64,000 bases of DNA from Bilifractor porci (GTDB lineage Bacteria > Bacillota > Clostridia > Lachnospirales > Lachnospiraceae), in NCBI RefSeq assembly GCF_009696005.1, contig NZ_VUMV01000005.1:143021-207020 (forward strand). Reading direction: 5' to 3'. How positions within the stretch are numbered: the first letter of the stretch is position 1; each line of letters begins with the position of its first letter. A program made the translations under genes and the position numbers. The notes beneath the pieces are model-generated. The model did no database searches and was not told the DNA's origin. It saw only the letters and a list, made by a program, of their open reading frames with translations. Of the stretch, positions 1 through 8,968 are shown piece by piece.

Positions 1-935
1 GTTTCCGGCTTCCGTCCGCCCTGGACAACCGGCCGCTGAAGTTTGAGGAATTCGAGGAGCGCATCAACCAGATCCTCTTTGTGTCCGCCACACCCGGCGA
101 ATATGAGGAAGAGCATGAGATGCTTCGCGCGGAGCAGCTGATCCGTCCCACCGGGCTTCTGGACCCGGCTGTGGAGGTTCGTCCGGTGGAAGGGCAGATC
201 GACGACCTGATCGGGGAAATACGGAAGGAGACAGAGCAGCATCATAAAGTCCTCGTCACAACGCTGACCAAGCGGATGGCGGAAGATCTGACAGGGTACA
301 TGAAGGAGGCCGGAATCCGGGTCAATTATCTCCACTCCGATATTGACGCGCTGGAAAGGACAAAAATCATCCGGGATATGAGGCTGGATGTGTTTGACGT
401 CCTGGTTGGAATCAATCTTCTGCGGGAGGGGCTGGATATTCCGGAAATTACTCTGGTCGCCATTCTGGACGCGGATAAAGAGGGCTTCCTTCGTTCCGCC
501 ACATCGCTGATCCAGACAATCGGACGTGCGGCCCGCAATTCGGAGGGCCATGTCATCATGTACGCGGACACGGTAACCGATTCCATGCACACGGCGATCG
601 AAGAAACACAGAGGCGCAGGCAGCTGCAGCAGGCATACAACGAGGAACACCACATTACGCCAAAGACAATCCGGAAGAGCGTCCGGGACCTGATCAGTAT
701 TTCCAGAGAAGTGGCGGAGGATGAAAAACGGATGGAAAAGGATCCGGAATCCATGAGCCGGGAAGAGCTGGAAAAGATGATCGCGAAGATCGAAAAGCAG
801 ATGCGCGCGGCAGCGGCGGAGCTTAATTTTGAGATGGCCGCGGAACTCCGGGACAGGATGACGGAGCTGAAGAAAAACCTTCTGGACGCCTCGGATGTGA
901 TGGAACATCCGGTCCGGAAGAGAAGAAAAAAATAA
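1..935 (+). CDS. uvrB: UvrABC system protein B, C-terminal part (cut by window edge)
   Basis: UvrB is the damage-verifying helicase of nucleotide excision repair; it is loaded by UvrA and recruits UvrC. The open frame is already running at base 3 ([11 protein letters not shown], typical UvrB), so the gene begins before the window and only about 311 residues are visible. Seen: helicase C-terminal motifs, including LREGLDIPE and the QTIGRAARN motif VI, then the C-terminal UVR domain (about the last 60 residues, with [13 protein letters not shown]) that binds UvrC. The stop is at 933-935. A GTG at 81 lies inside the frame and is not a start. The next gene, scrA, has its own promoter. Confidence 0.97.
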   Translation, partial: FRLPSALDNRPLKFEEFEERINQILFVSATPGEYEEEHEMLRAEQLIRPTGLLDPAVEVRPVEGQIDDLIGEIRKETEQHHKVLVTTLTKRMAEDLTGYMKEAGIRVNYLHSDIDALERTKIIRDMRLDVFDVLVGINLLREGLDIPEITLVAILDADKEGFLRSATSLIQTIGRAARNSEGHVIMYADTVTDSMHTAIEETQRRRQLQQAYNEEHHITPKTIRKSVRDLISISREVAEDEKRMEKDPESMSREELEKMIAKIEKQMRAAAAELNFEMAAELRDRMTELKKNLLDASDVMEHPVRKRRKK

Positions 936-991
936 AAGAAAATAGAACGCGATGTTTCCGCCGCGCAGGCAGAAGTACAGGGCATAAACGG

Positions 992-1020
992 TTTACAAAC
1001 GATTTTTTTAACAATATAAT
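992..1020 (+). promoter_or_regulatory. sigma-A promoter of the sucrose PTS operon with overlapping palindromic operator
   Basis: A -35 TTTACA (992-997) and -10 TATAAT (1015-1020) are separated by 17 bp. The palindrome TAAACGGTTTA (985-995) overlaps the -35 and resembles a LacI-family (ScrR/CcpA-like) half-site pair, so repression by a sugar regulator is inferred. No such regulator gene is in the window. A long 5' leader follows; ATCTGGTTCTTTC (1030-1042) can pair with GAAAGAACAGAT (about 1072-1083). Confidence 0.6.
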
Positions 1021-1181
1021 GAAGGTAATATCTGGTTCTTTCATGTGAGAAATGTTCCCGGCGGTATCAGGAGAAAGAACAGATCGGCCTTCTTTTCTGT
1101 ACTCTTTGCCGCAACCGGGCGGAGATACAGGGGGAAAGTCCGGGGTTTCCTTGACAGGTTCCAGAATGAGGAGGAAAACAC

Positions 1182-3107
1182 ATGAGCCTGGATTACAGAA
1201 AAGCAGCGCAGGGAGTGCTGGACAACATCGGCGGCGCGTCCAACGTGGCGTCGGCGGCACACTGTGCAACCAGACTGCGTCTGGTCATCAATGACAACAG
1301 CAAGGTGAATACGGCTGCCATCGAAAATGTGGAGGGAGTCAAGGGATGCTTTGAGGCATCCGGACAGCTGCAGATTATTTTCGGAACCGGTACGGTCAAT
1401 AAGGTTTTTGATGAATTTATTGCCATTTCCGGAGTGGAGGCAGGAACTAAGGAATCCGCGAAGGAGGCGGCGGCCCAGAAGCAGAATCCGTTTTTCCGGG
1501 CTATTAAGACGCTGGGCGACGTGTTTGTGCCCATTATTCCGGCGATTGTCGCGTCCGGTCTTCTGAACGGACTGCTGGGAGGACTTTCCAACGCCATCCC
1601 GGCCCTGCAGGACAGCAGTTACTACAATATGATCAATCTGATGGCAGGGGCGGCTCTCTCCATGCTGCCTATCCTGATTGCCATCAGCGCGGCGAAGAAA
1701 TTCGGCGGCAATCCTTATCTGGCCGCTGTTATCGGATTTGTGATGATACATCCGAACCTGATCAACGCGTGGAGCGTGGCGACAATGGATGCCGCGGAAA
1801 TCCCCGTCTGGCATGTGTTCGGACTGACTATCCAGCAGACAGGCTATCAGGGTCATGTAATTCCGGTTATTATCGCCATCTTATTTATGAGCACGCTGGA
1901 GAAATGGCTGCATAAGCACGTACCGGAAATTCTGGATCTGTTTGTCACCCCGCTGGTCACGGTCCTGGTTACCGGAATCCTGACAATGACCATTATCGGA
2001 CCGGTATTCAAGGTTGTAGAGGACTGGATCCTGATCGGGGCAAGAGCCCTGATCACGCTGCCGTTTGGTGTTGGAGGCCTTCTGATCGGCTTCTTCTACG
2101 CGTTTACGGTGGTCGCCGGATTCCATCATATGTATAACATGATAGAGGCGCAGATGGTAAGCCAGAATCCTCCGGCGAACATCTGGATGCCTGTCGCGAC
2201 AGCCGCTAATGTGGGACAGGGCGCCGCGGCCATGGCGGTTGCCTTCAAGACCAAAAACGAAAAGACGAAATCCATGGCTCTGCCGGCTTCTCTCTCCGCT
2301 TTTCTGGGAATCACGGAACCGGCAATCTTCGGTGTCAACATCCGCTACCGCAAGCCGTTTATCGCGGGCTGCTGCGGCGGTGCTGTCGGCGGAATGCTGG
2401 CCTCGCTGTTCGGGATCAAGGCGACAGCCTATGGAATTACCGGACTGTTCGGCTTCCTGATCACCACGGATTTCTGGCTCCAGTACGCGATTGTCATGGC
2501 GGTATCTTTCGTGGTGGCCTTCGCGGTGTCTTATATCAGTTATAAAGATGAAGCACCTGCGCAGGCAGCGCCGGTGGTGGAAAAGACAGACATTCCGGCA
2601 GGGCAGAAAAACGCTGAGAAGACAGAGGAGCCTGCGCAGGAAAGCAGTGACGGACAGGAGAAGAAGGTCTACGCGCCGGTCAGCGGCGAGGCAATTCCGT
2701 CTTCCCAGGTGGACGATCCGACCTTTGCGTCGGAGGCGCTTGGAAAGGGACTGGCCATTATTCCTTCCGAGGGAAAGGTATACGCCCCGTTTGACGGAAC
2801 GGTGGAGATGCTCTTTGATACGAAGCACGCGGTAGCGGTCACTTCCGATGACGGTGTGGAGATCCTGATTCATGTCGGGGTGGATACGGTAAATCTGAAG
2901 GGAGAGGGCTATACCGCACACACAGCTACAGGCGAGAAGGTTAAGAAGGGCCAGCTGCTTCTGGAATTTGATATGGATCGGATCCGGAAAGCCGGCTACC
3001 AGACGGTTACGCCCGTCATTGTGACAAACAGTGATGAATATAAGAGCGTGCAGGTGGTCAAGACCGGTTCCGTCCAGGCTGGAGATGAGGTTCTTACAGT
3101 ATGCTGA
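1182..3107 (+). CDS. scrA: sucrose-type PTS transporter, fused EIIB-EIIC-EIIA
   Basis: This permease imports and phosphorylates a disaccharide using phosphoryl groups from HPr. 641 aa in the order EIIB (about 1-85; phospho-Cys in CATRLRL), EIIC (about 105-455; roughly ten hydrophobic segments), an acidic/Ala-rich linker (about 460-495), then a glucose-type EIIA (about 496-641; active His in LIHVGVDTVNLKGEGY). It belongs to the glucose/sucrose/beta-glucoside superfamily. Sucrose is inferred from the next gene, a GH32 sucrose-6-phosphate hydrolase whose start overlaps this stop by 7 bases. RBS GAGGAGG lies upstream of ATG 1182. A trehalose or beta-glucoside substrate is less likely given scrB. 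Confidence 0.88.
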   Translation: MSLDYRKAAQGVLDNIGGASNVASAAHCATRLRLVINDNSKVNTAAIENVEGVKGCFEASGQLQIIFGTGTVNKVFDEFIAISGVEAGTKESAKEAAAQKQNPFFRAIKTLGDVFVPIIPAIVASGLLNGLLGGLSNAIPALQDSSYYNMINLMAGAALSMLPILIAISAAKKFGGNPYLAAVIGFVMIHPNLINAWSVATMDAAEIPVWHVFGLTIQQTGYQGHVIPVIIAILFMSTLEKWLHKHVPEILDLFVTPLVTVLVTGILTMTIIGPVFKVVEDWILIGARALITLPFGVGGLLIGFFYAFTVVAGFHHMYNMIEAQMVSQNPPANIWMPVATAANVGQGAAAMAVAFKTKNEKTKSMALPASLSAFLGITEPAIFGVNIRYRKPFIAGCCGGAVGGMLASLFGIKATAYGITGLFGFLITTDFWLQYAIVMAVSFVVAFAVSYISYKDEAPAQAAPVVEKTDIPAGQKNAEKTEEPAQESSDGQEKKVYAPVSGEAIPSSQVDDPTFASEALGKGLAIIPSEGKVYAPFDGTVEMLFDTKHAVAVTSDDGVEILIHVGVDTVNLKGEGYTAHTATGEKVKKGQLLLEFDMDRIRKAGYQTVTPVIVTNSDEYKSVQVVKTGSVQAGDEVLTVC

Positions 3108-4513
3108 AACGAAAAGATCTCTGGAGGCTTGGGTTTCACCTGATGCCTCCGGAGGGGTGGCTGAATGACCCGAACGGCCTTTGCCAGTTCCGGGGACTGT
3201 ATCATGTTTTTTTTCAGTATGCGCCGAAGGAGGCCGGTCCGGACGGAAGGCCGGCCCGTACCTGGGGGCATTACGCGGGCAAAGACCTGATGGATTTGAA
3301 GTTTCAGGGGGTTCCTTTCTGGCCGACGGACGCCGAAGACCACGACGGCTGCTATTCCGGTTCCGCGGTGGCGGACGGGGATAAGATCCGGCTCTACTAC
3401 ACAGGCAATGTAAAACAGCCGGGAGAGCATGACTACACCTACAGCGGCCGCGAGGCCAATGAGATTCTGGTGGAAACAGACGGGAAGAACTTCGGTGAAA
3501 AGCGGACGGTGCTCCGAAACCGGGATTACCCGGAGGACTGTACCTGCCATGTCCGGGATCCCAAGGTGTGGAAGGAAAACGGAACCTGGTACATGGTTCT
3601 GGGGGCGCGTGTCAAAAGCCCGGAGCAGACAGCGGAAGCCGACCGTGGGGAGGTCCTCTTCTATGAGAGCGGGGACGGATTCTCCTGGAAGCTTCTGAAG
3701 ACGCTGTCGTCCACGGAGCGCTTCGGCTATATGTGGGAGTGTCCGGACTACTTTGAGCTGGGAGGGAAAACATTTCTGTCTCTCTGCCCGCAGGGGGTTC
3801 CGGCAGAAGAATTCCGCTATCAGAACATCTACCAGGCCGGCTACTACACCGTAAAGGGGGAACTGCGCGGAAAACAGACGCTTCACAGCTTCCGGGAATG
3901 GGATTACGGGTTCGATTTCTATGCCCCGCAGACCTTTACAGATGAAAACGGCAGACGGATTCTCTTCGGGTGGATCGGCATGCCGGATCACCCCTATGGA
4001 AATCCCACGGCGGAGAGAGGCTGGGAAAACTGCCTGACCGTTCCGCGCCTGCTGACCGCAGAGGACGGCGTGATCTGCCAGAATCCGGTGCCGGAGCTGG
4101 CTGGGCTGCGGTACCACGAGACGATGATCATGCCGAGGGAGACCTTCTGTCTGCCGGACGGAACAGGAGATTTTGAGATCTGTTTCCTGGAGGGGACGGA
4201 GGAACAGGAGTGGAAGATTTCTTTCGGCGGCGCGGCGGAGCTATCCTTCCGGGACGGCGTGCTGCAGCTCTCCGTTGCGGAGAACGCGGGATACGGAAGG
4301 ACGGTACGGAAGGTAAAAACAGACCGGATAGAATTTCTGCGGATCCTGGTGGACACCTCGGTTCTTGAAATTTATGCGGATGACGGGAAAATAGTGCTCA
4401 CGACCAGGTACTATCCGGACTACCAGGGGGAACGCCAGGATCTGGCGGTTCAATTCCACTGCCCGTCGGCGGCGATCACCGGCTGGAGAATACATCCGCA
4501 CTGTTTCTTTTGA
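3101..4513 (+). CDS. scrB: sucrose-6-phosphate hydrolase (GH32)
   Basis: Cytoplasmic glycoside hydrolase family 32 enzyme, 470 aa, predicted to split sucrose-6-phosphate into glucose-6-phosphate and fructose. Seen: the nucleophile motif WLNDPNGL near residue 20, the transition-state Asp in VRDPKV (about 150), and ECPDYFEL (about 210) with the acid/base Glu. These sit in the five-bladed propeller; the last ~130 residues form the usual beta-sandwich. There is no signal peptide, consistent with an intracellular phosphorylated substrate. The ATG overlaps the scrA stop, so the two are probably translationally coupled. Confidence 0.93.
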   Translation: MLKRKDLWRLGFHLMPPEGWLNDPNGLCQFRGLYHVFFQYAPKEAGPDGRPARTWGHYAGKDLMDLKFQGVPFWPTDAEDHDGCYSGSAVADGDKIRLYYTGNVKQPGEHDYTYSGREANEILVETDGKNFGEKRTVLRNRDYPEDCTCHVRDPKVWKENGTWYMVLGARVKSPEQTAEADRGEVLFYESGDGFSWKLLKTLSSTERFGYMWECPDYFELGGKTFLSLCPQGVPAEEFRYQNIYQAGYYTVKGELRGKQTLHSFREWDYGFDFYAPQTFTDENGRRILFGWIGMPDHPYGNPTAERGWENCLTVPRLLTAEDGVICQNPVPELAGLRYHETMIMPRETFCLPDGTGDFEICFLEGTEEQEWKISFGGAAELSFRDGVLQLSVAENAGYGRTVRKVKTDRIEFLRILVDTSVLEIYADDGKIVLTTRYYPDYQGERQDLAVQFHCPSAAITGWRIHPHCFF

Positions 4514-4535
4514 CCGTACTCTGGTATACTTAGTG

Positions 4536-4567
4536 TATCAGTCAGGTTCCGGGGGACATGACTGATA
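4536..4567 (+). other. inverted repeat between scrB and ptsH
   Basis: TATCAGTCA (4536-4544) and TGACTGATA (4559-4567) are perfect 9-bp arms around a 14-nt loop. No T-run follows, so it is not a clear terminator. It may be an operator, an mRNA-processing stem or a 5' stabiliser for ptsHI. A TATACT hexamer at 4525-4530 just upstream could be a -10 but lacks a good -35. Confidence 0.5.
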
Positions 4568-4621
4568 ACAACGCTGTAATCATTATCATATTGACACGAT
4601 AAAAACAGGAGGAACTGATTC

Positions 4622-4879
4622 ATGAAGAGTTTTCAGTATGTTATCACAGATCCGGTAGGCATTCACGCAAGACCGGCCGGGGAACTGGTAAATGCGGCGC
4701 AGGCATGTGGGGCGGATGTCACCATTCGTGTGGGAGACAAGAGCGCGAGCGCAAAGAAGCTGATCAAGCTGATGGGACTCGGAATCAAGCAGGGCACGGA
4801 AGTCACGGTAGAGGTCAGCGGGGAAAATGAAGAGGCTGCCGCGGCGGAGATGGAGAAATTCTTTAAGGAGCATCTGTAA
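4622..4879 (+). CDS. ptsH: phosphocarrier protein HPr
   Basis: HPr is the small cytosolic phosphocarrier that passes phosphate from enzyme I to sugar permeases such as ScrA. 85 aa, the normal family length. Seen: the active-site His in GIHARPAG (about residue 15) and the regulatory Ser in DKSASAKKL (about residue 46), target of HPr kinase in Firmicutes and therefore linked to CcpA carbon catabolite control. RBS AGGAGG precedes ATG 4622. ptsI follows 24 bp later, the standard ptsHI arrangement. Confidence 0.96.
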   Translation: MKSFQYVITDPVGIHARPAGELVNAAQACGADVTIRVGDKSASAKKLIKLMGLGIKQGTEVTVEVSGENEEAAAAEMEKFFKEHL

Positions 4880-4903
4880 TTCGGTTGTCAGGAGGTGAAG
4901 CCT

Positions 4904-6535
4904 GTGGAAGTTTTTCAGGGGAAATCCATTTTTAAGGGTGTGGCAATCGGGCCGCTTCTCTATTACGGTAAAAAGGAAACCACGGTCCGCCGTGAAAAGA
5001 TTGAAGATACGGAGGCAGAGGTAGCCCGCTACAAAGAGGCCCGCGAAAAATCCGTCGCCCAGCTCCGGCAGCTGCATGATGATTCGGTAAAAAAGGTCGG
5101 CGAGGAAAACGCCGCCATTTTTGATGTCCATGCCATGCTGATGGAGGATGAAGATTTCTGCGAAGCCATTGAGAACGCGATCCGCACCCAGAATGTCAAT
5201 GCGGAATATGCGGTCGCCGTGGCCGGGGAAAACTTTTCCAAAATGTTTGCGGAGATGGAGGACGAGTACTTCAAGGCCCGTTCCGCGGATATGAAGGACA
5301 TCTCCGAGCGCCTGATCCGGGTTCTTACCGGAGAGGACGAAATGCACAGCTTCGAGGAGCCGTCTATCATCATCGCGGACGACCTGATGCCCAGCGAGAC
5401 GGTCCAGCTGGATAAGGAAAAGGTACTGGCGTTTGTCACCCGCCTCGGATCCTCAAACTCCCACACGGCCATCCTGGCAAGAACCATGAACATACCCGCG
5501 CTGATCGACATCCCGATCCGGGAGGACTGGAACGGGAAACTGGCGGCAGTTGACGGGCACACAGGGACGTTTTATCTGGATCCAGACGAAGAGACCCTTC
5601 ATGAGATGGAGGAAAAACGAGACAGGGACCTGGAGGCCCGCAGGCTGCTGCAGGAGCTGAAGGGGAAGAAAAACATTTCGCTGGATGGAAAAGAGATCAA
5701 CCTTTACGCGAATATCGGAGGCCTGAAGGATGTAGCTGCCGTGCTCTCCAACGACGGAGGCGGCGTGGGACTTTTCCGCAGCGAGTTCCTGTATATCGGA
5801 AGGGATTCCCTTCCGACGGAGGAAGAGCAGTTCCAGGCATACAAGGCGGTTGTGGAAACCATGGCCGGAAAACGCGTGATTATCCGCACGCTGGATATCG
5901 GCGCGGATAAAAAGGCGGATTATCTGGAGCTGGAGAAGGAGGACAACCCCGCGCTCGGCTATCGGGCGATCCGGATCTGTCTGACAAGGCCGGATATTTT
6001 CAAGACACAGCTGCGGGCGATTTTCCGGGCCAGCGCTTTCGGCAAAGTGGCTATCATGTATCCGATGATCACCTCTGTGGAGGAGCTGGATAAGATTCAC
6101 ACGATTGTCGCAGAGGTAAAGAAGGAACTGACGGCGGATAAAATACCGTTTAAGGATGATGTGGAAGAGGGCGTCATGATTGAGACGCCGGCTGCGGCGC
6201 TGATCAGTGACGATCTGGCCAGGAAGGTGGATTTCTTCAGCATCGGCACCAATGACCTGACGCAGTACACACTGGCCATGGACAGGCAGAACAGCCGGCT
6301 CGATGTATTTTATAACCCGCATCACAAGGCGATCCTCCGCCTGATCCGCATGACGATAGAAAACGGCCATAAGGGCGGAGCCTGGGTAGGAATCTGCGGA
6401 GAGCTGGGGGCGGATACGACTCTCACCGAGACATTTCTCCGCATGGGAGTGGATGAGCTGTCCGTGTCCCCGTCCATGATCCTGCCTGTAAGGGATGCCA
6501 TCCGGAAGAGCCATGCTTATCCGGAAAAGGAGTAG
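4904..6535 (+). CDS. ptsI: PTS enzyme I (phosphoenolpyruvate-protein phosphotransferase)
   Basis: Enzyme I takes phosphate from PEP and gives it to HPr, the first step of all PTS uptake. 543 aa. Seen: the N-terminal HPr-binding domain, the phospho-His motif SSNSHTAILART (about residue 185) and the C-terminal PEP-binding barrel with RSEFLY, GYRAIRICL, SIGTNDLTQY and the essential Cys in VGICGELGAD. The GTG at 4895 overlaps the GGAGG at 4891-4895, so GTG 4904 with about 8-nt spacing is the better start. Confidence 0.95.
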   Translation: MEVFQGKSIFKGVAIGPLLYYGKKETTVRREKIEDTEAEVARYKEAREKSVAQLRQLHDDSVKKVGEENAAIFDVHAMLMEDEDFCEAIENAIRTQNVNAEYAVAVAGENFSKMFAEMEDEYFKARSADMKDISERLIRVLTGEDEMHSFEEPSIIIADDLMPSETVQLDKEKVLAFVTRLGSSNSHTAILARTMNIPALIDIPIREDWNGKLAAVDGHTGTFYLDPDEETLHEMEEKRDRDLEARRLLQELKGKKNISLDGKEINLYANIGGLKDVAAVLSNDGGGVGLFRSEFLYIGRDSLPTEEEQFQAYKAVVETMAGKRVIIRTLDIGADKKADYLELEKEDNPALGYRAIRICLTRPDIFKTQLRAIFRASAFGKVAIMYPMITSVEELDKIHTIVAEVKKELTADKIPFKDDVEEGVMIETPAAALISDDLARKVDFFSIGTNDLTQYTLAMDRQNSRLDVFYNPHHKAILRLIRMTIENGHKGGAWVGICGELGADTTLTETFLRMGVDELSVSPSMILPVRDAIRKSHAYPEKE

Positions 6536-6618
6536 GAAGAAAGACCGTCTGTGCGGATAAGAAAAATTTTCCGCCGGGTGGAAACAATAGATGATACGCA
6601 TGGGAGAGTTTTGCTGCT

Positions 6619-6918
6619 ATGGAAAGTTCTTGGATGGGAAAAGCCATCGGAATCTTTGAATTTGATAATATGGTTGCCTGTCTGGTTGCCATGGATGCGG
6701 CTGCAAAGGCGGCGGATATTGCCGTACAGGGTGTGGAAAGAAACCGTCTGAAGGCCGGCGCCTGTGTAAAAATCAGGGGAACCGTCTCAGATGTCCGCGC
6801 CGCTATGGAGGCGGCTCTGGCCGCCGGAGCAAAATACGGAACGCTGACGGGAAAGCATGTCATTCCCGCCCCGTCAGAGGATACAGAAACCGCCATGCAG
6901 GCGACGATTTTGAAATAG
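6619..6918 (+). CDS. BMC-domain microcompartment shell protein (first of an orphan pair)
   Basis: 99 aa, matching the single-domain BMC-H fold (PduA/EutM type): AIGIFEFDNMVACLVAMDAA, then AAKAADI, KIRGTVSDVRAAMEAAL and the C-terminal HVIPAPSED, close to the HVIPRPH seen in shell hexamers. Family members tile into hexagonal shell facets with a central pore; the pore loop here (LKAGACV) differs from the usual GSG. No microcompartment enzyme (aldehyde dehydrogenase, glycyl-radical diol dehydratase, EutT/PduO) lies nearby. Neighbours are ptsHI upstream and a second BMC gene plus glgA downstream, all same-strand with short gaps. The role is unknown; link to carbohydrate storage is inferred from context only. 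Confidence 0.85.
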   Translation: MESSWMGKAIGIFEFDNMVACLVAMDAAAKAADIAVQGVERNRLKAGACVKIRGTVSDVRAAMEAALAAGAKYGTLTGKHVIPAPSEDTETAMQATILK

Positions 6919-6930
6919 GAGGCGCTCAGG

Positions 6931-7215
6931 ATGAAATTCGGTGCGTTGGGTCTTGTGGAGGTCCTGGGGGCGGCAAACGGCGTTGTTGTCCTGGATAAAA
7001 TGTGCAAGGCCGCGGATGTGACGTTTCAGGCAAGGTATACCAGAAACGGCGGTCATGATACCGTTGTTGTAGGAGGAGATGTGGCAGCGGTAACGGCTGC
7101 CGTGCAGGCAGCGACTGAAAATCCTCCCTGTGAGGTAGTGGCTTCCGCCGTTATTTCCGGACCCGCGGAGGAAACCATGCGGGTGATGGCCGACTGGAAG
7201 GCCGGAAAAATGTGA
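6931..7215 (+). CDS. BMC-domain microcompartment shell protein (second of an orphan pair)
   Basis: 94 aa, also one BMC domain: ALGLVEVLGAANGVVVLDKM, CKAADVTF, VVVGGDVAAVTAAVQAA. It is diverged from its neighbour: the pore-side loop reads RNGGHDT and the usual C-terminal VIPRP-type segment is replaced by SAVISGPAEET. RBS AGGAGG ends 8 nt before the ATG, and the gene starts 12 bp after the first BMC stop, so the two are cotranscribed. glgA starts 25 bp downstream. The pair could form a mixed shell or a smaller assembly. Confidence 0.83.
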   Translation: MKFGALGLVEVLGAANGVVVLDKMCKAADVTFQARYTRNGGHDTVVVGGDVAAVTAAVQAATENPPCEVVASAVISGPAEETMRVMADWKAGKM

Positions 7216-7240
7216 CGGGACAGAGAGGAGGAGATCCGTT

Positions 7241-8686
7241 GTGAAAAATATTTTGTTTGCTGCTTCCGAATGCGTTCCCTTTATCAAGACAGGCGGGCTG
7301 GCGGATGTCGTCGGATCGCTGCCGAAGTATTTTCAGAAGGAATACTTTGACTGCCGGGTGGTCATGCCGAAATATAAGGCCATTCCGGAGAAATATACCA
7401 GCCAGATGCAGTATATCACCAATTTTTATATGGATCTGAACTGGCGCCAGCAGTATGTCGGCGTCTTTAAGCTGGAGCTGGATGGAATCACCTATTATTT
7501 TATCGATAATGAGGAGCATTTCTCCGGTGACCAGATCTACGGCGGAATGCCCTGGGATCTGGAGAAGTTTGCCTTTTTCAGCAAGGCAGTTCTCTCTATT
7601 CTTCCGGTTGTCAATTTTCATCCGGACGTGATTCACTGCCATGACTGGCAGACGGGCCTGATCCCGGTCTACCTGCACGAGCGCTTCCAGGGAAATGATT
7701 TCTTTCACAACATCAAGAGCGTCATGACCATCCATAACCTGAAGTTCCAGGGCATCTGGGATAAGGAGAGCATCAAAAGCATTACCGGCCTCTCCGACTA
7801 CTACTTTACGCCGGATAAACTGGAATACAATCGGGACGCCAATTATCTGAAGGGCGGCCTGGTCTACGCGGACGCCATCACCACGGTGTCCAGGACCTAT
7901 GCGGAAGAGATCAAGACGCCGTTCTACGGAGAGGGGCTGGACGGGCTGATGCGTGCCCGTGCCAACGATCTGCGCGGAATTGTCAACGGTATTGATTACA
8001 ACGAGTACAATCCGGAGACAGATCCGTGTATTGCGCAGCATTACAACGTAAAAAACTTCCGGAAGGAAAAGGTCAAGAACAAACTGGCTCTCCAGCAGGA
8101 GCTGGGGCTGGAGACAGACCCGAAGGTCATGATGATCGGGATTGTCTCCCGGCTGACGGATCAGAAGGGACTGGACCTGATTGCCTATATGATGGACGAG
8201 ATGTGCCAGGACAGCATCCAGCTGGTTGTCCTGGGAACCGGAGAGGCCAAGTATGAGAACATGTTCCGCCACTTTGCCTGGAAATACGACAAGAAGGTAT
8301 CGGCGAATATTTTCTATTCCAACGATCTTTCCCACAGAATTTACGCATCCTGTGACGCGTTCCTCATGCCTTCCCTGTTTGAGCCCTGCGGTCTGAGCCA
8401 GCTGATGAGCCTGCGCTACGGGACCGTGCCGATTGTCCGCGAGACCGGCGGCCTGAAGGATACGGTTGAGCCTTACAATGAGTATGAAAATACCGGGACC
8501 GGCTTCTCGTTTGCCAATTACAACGCGCATGAAATGCTTGGAACCATCCGCTACGCGGAGAGAATCTATTACGACAAGAGGCGTGACTGGAACAAAATCG
8601 TAGACCGCGGCATGGAGAAGGACTTCAGCTGGCACACGGCAGCCATGCAGTATCAGGAGCTGTATGACTGGCTGATCGGATATTAA
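7241..8686 (+). CDS. glgA: glycogen synthase (ADP-glucose type, GT5)
   Basis: GlgA elongates alpha-1,4-glucan from ADP-glucose in the cytosol. 481 aa, typical length. Seen: the N-terminal ADP-glucose-binding motif FIKTGGLADVVGSLPK, a central HDWQTGLIPVYL, and the C-terminal GT-B half with PSLFEPCGLSQL and ETGGLKDTV. The start is GTG 7241 after a GGAGGAG site. It follows the two BMC genes by 25 bp. No other glycogen genes (glgB, glgC, glgP) are in the window, so glgA here is separated from the usual operon and grouped with PTS and BMC genes. Confidence 0.95.
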   Translation: MKNILFAASECVPFIKTGGLADVVGSLPKYFQKEYFDCRVVMPKYKAIPEKYTSQMQYITNFYMDLNWRQQYVGVFKLELDGITYYFIDNEEHFSGDQIYGGMPWDLEKFAFFSKAVLSILPVVNFHPDVIHCHDWQTGLIPVYLHERFQGNDFFHNIKSVMTIHNLKFQGIWDKESIKSITGLSDYYFTPDKLEYNRDANYLKGGLVYADAITTVSRTYAEEIKTPFYGEGLDGLMRARANDLRGIVNGIDYNEYNPETDPCIAQHYNVKNFRKEKVKNKLALQQELGLETDPKVMMIGIVSRLTDQKGLDLIAYMMDEMCQDSIQLVVLGTGEAKYENMFRHFAWKYDKKVSANIFYSNDLSHRIYASCDAFLMPSLFEPCGLSQLMSLRYGTVPIVRETGGLKDTVEPYNEYENTGTGFSFANYNAHEMLGTIRYAERIYYDKRRDWNKIVDRGMEKDFSWHTAAMQYQELYDWLIGY

Positions 8687-8767
8687 AATTTTTCCTGCCC
8701 GCGCGGCCGGGCAGCAGCGGAATGGAAAACGGTGCGGCTGTTCAGGGCCGGACGGGACAGGCAGAAG

Positions 8768-8841
8768 AGGGGCTGCCGCTTTTGCGCGGACAGCGGGTAG
8801 TTTGAAAAATATCCGCTGTCAGGCGCAGGGCGGCAGCCCCT
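8768..8841 (+). other. long compound stem-loop in the glgA-recA gap
   Basis: Three nested stems are visible: AGGGGCTGCCGC (8768-8779) with GCGGCAGCCCCT (8830-8841), TGCGC (8783-8787) with GCGCA (8823-8827), and GACAGCGG (8789-8796) with CCGCTGTC (8813-8820). Together they form one hairpin of about 74 nt. No clean T-run follows. It may be the glgA transcript end, a small RNA or a repeat unit. Apart from this and the recA control region, the 371-bp gap holds nothing recognisable. Confidence 0.65.
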
Positions 8842-8929
8842 GGTTTATGGACTTATGACCGGAAATGTGGTATAAAAAAACTGTCTTTTCATCCGGAGTT
8901 CTCCGGGTGATTTCCGCTGAGATCTTGTG

Positions 8930-8958
8930 TTGACAGAAAGAAAAAAAAACGGTATGAT
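8930..8958 (+). promoter_or_regulatory. recA sigma-A promoter
   Basis: Consensus-like TTGACA (8930-8935), 17-bp spacer, TATGAT (8953-8958). Transcription would start near 8965, directly at the LexA boxes, so LexA would block initiation. Confidence 0.85.
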
Positions 8959-8968
8959 TATGCCGAAT

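Noticed and set aside
1041..1856. Long minus-strand frame opposite scrA, and similar long minus-strand frames opposite recA, pflB, ptsI and glgA
   Set aside because: They mirror the third-position G+C bias of the real genes and lack ribosome sites and recognisable domains.
6619..7215. Part of an ethanolamine or propanediol microcompartment operon
   Set aside because: None of the required enzymes or further shell genes is present within the window on either side.
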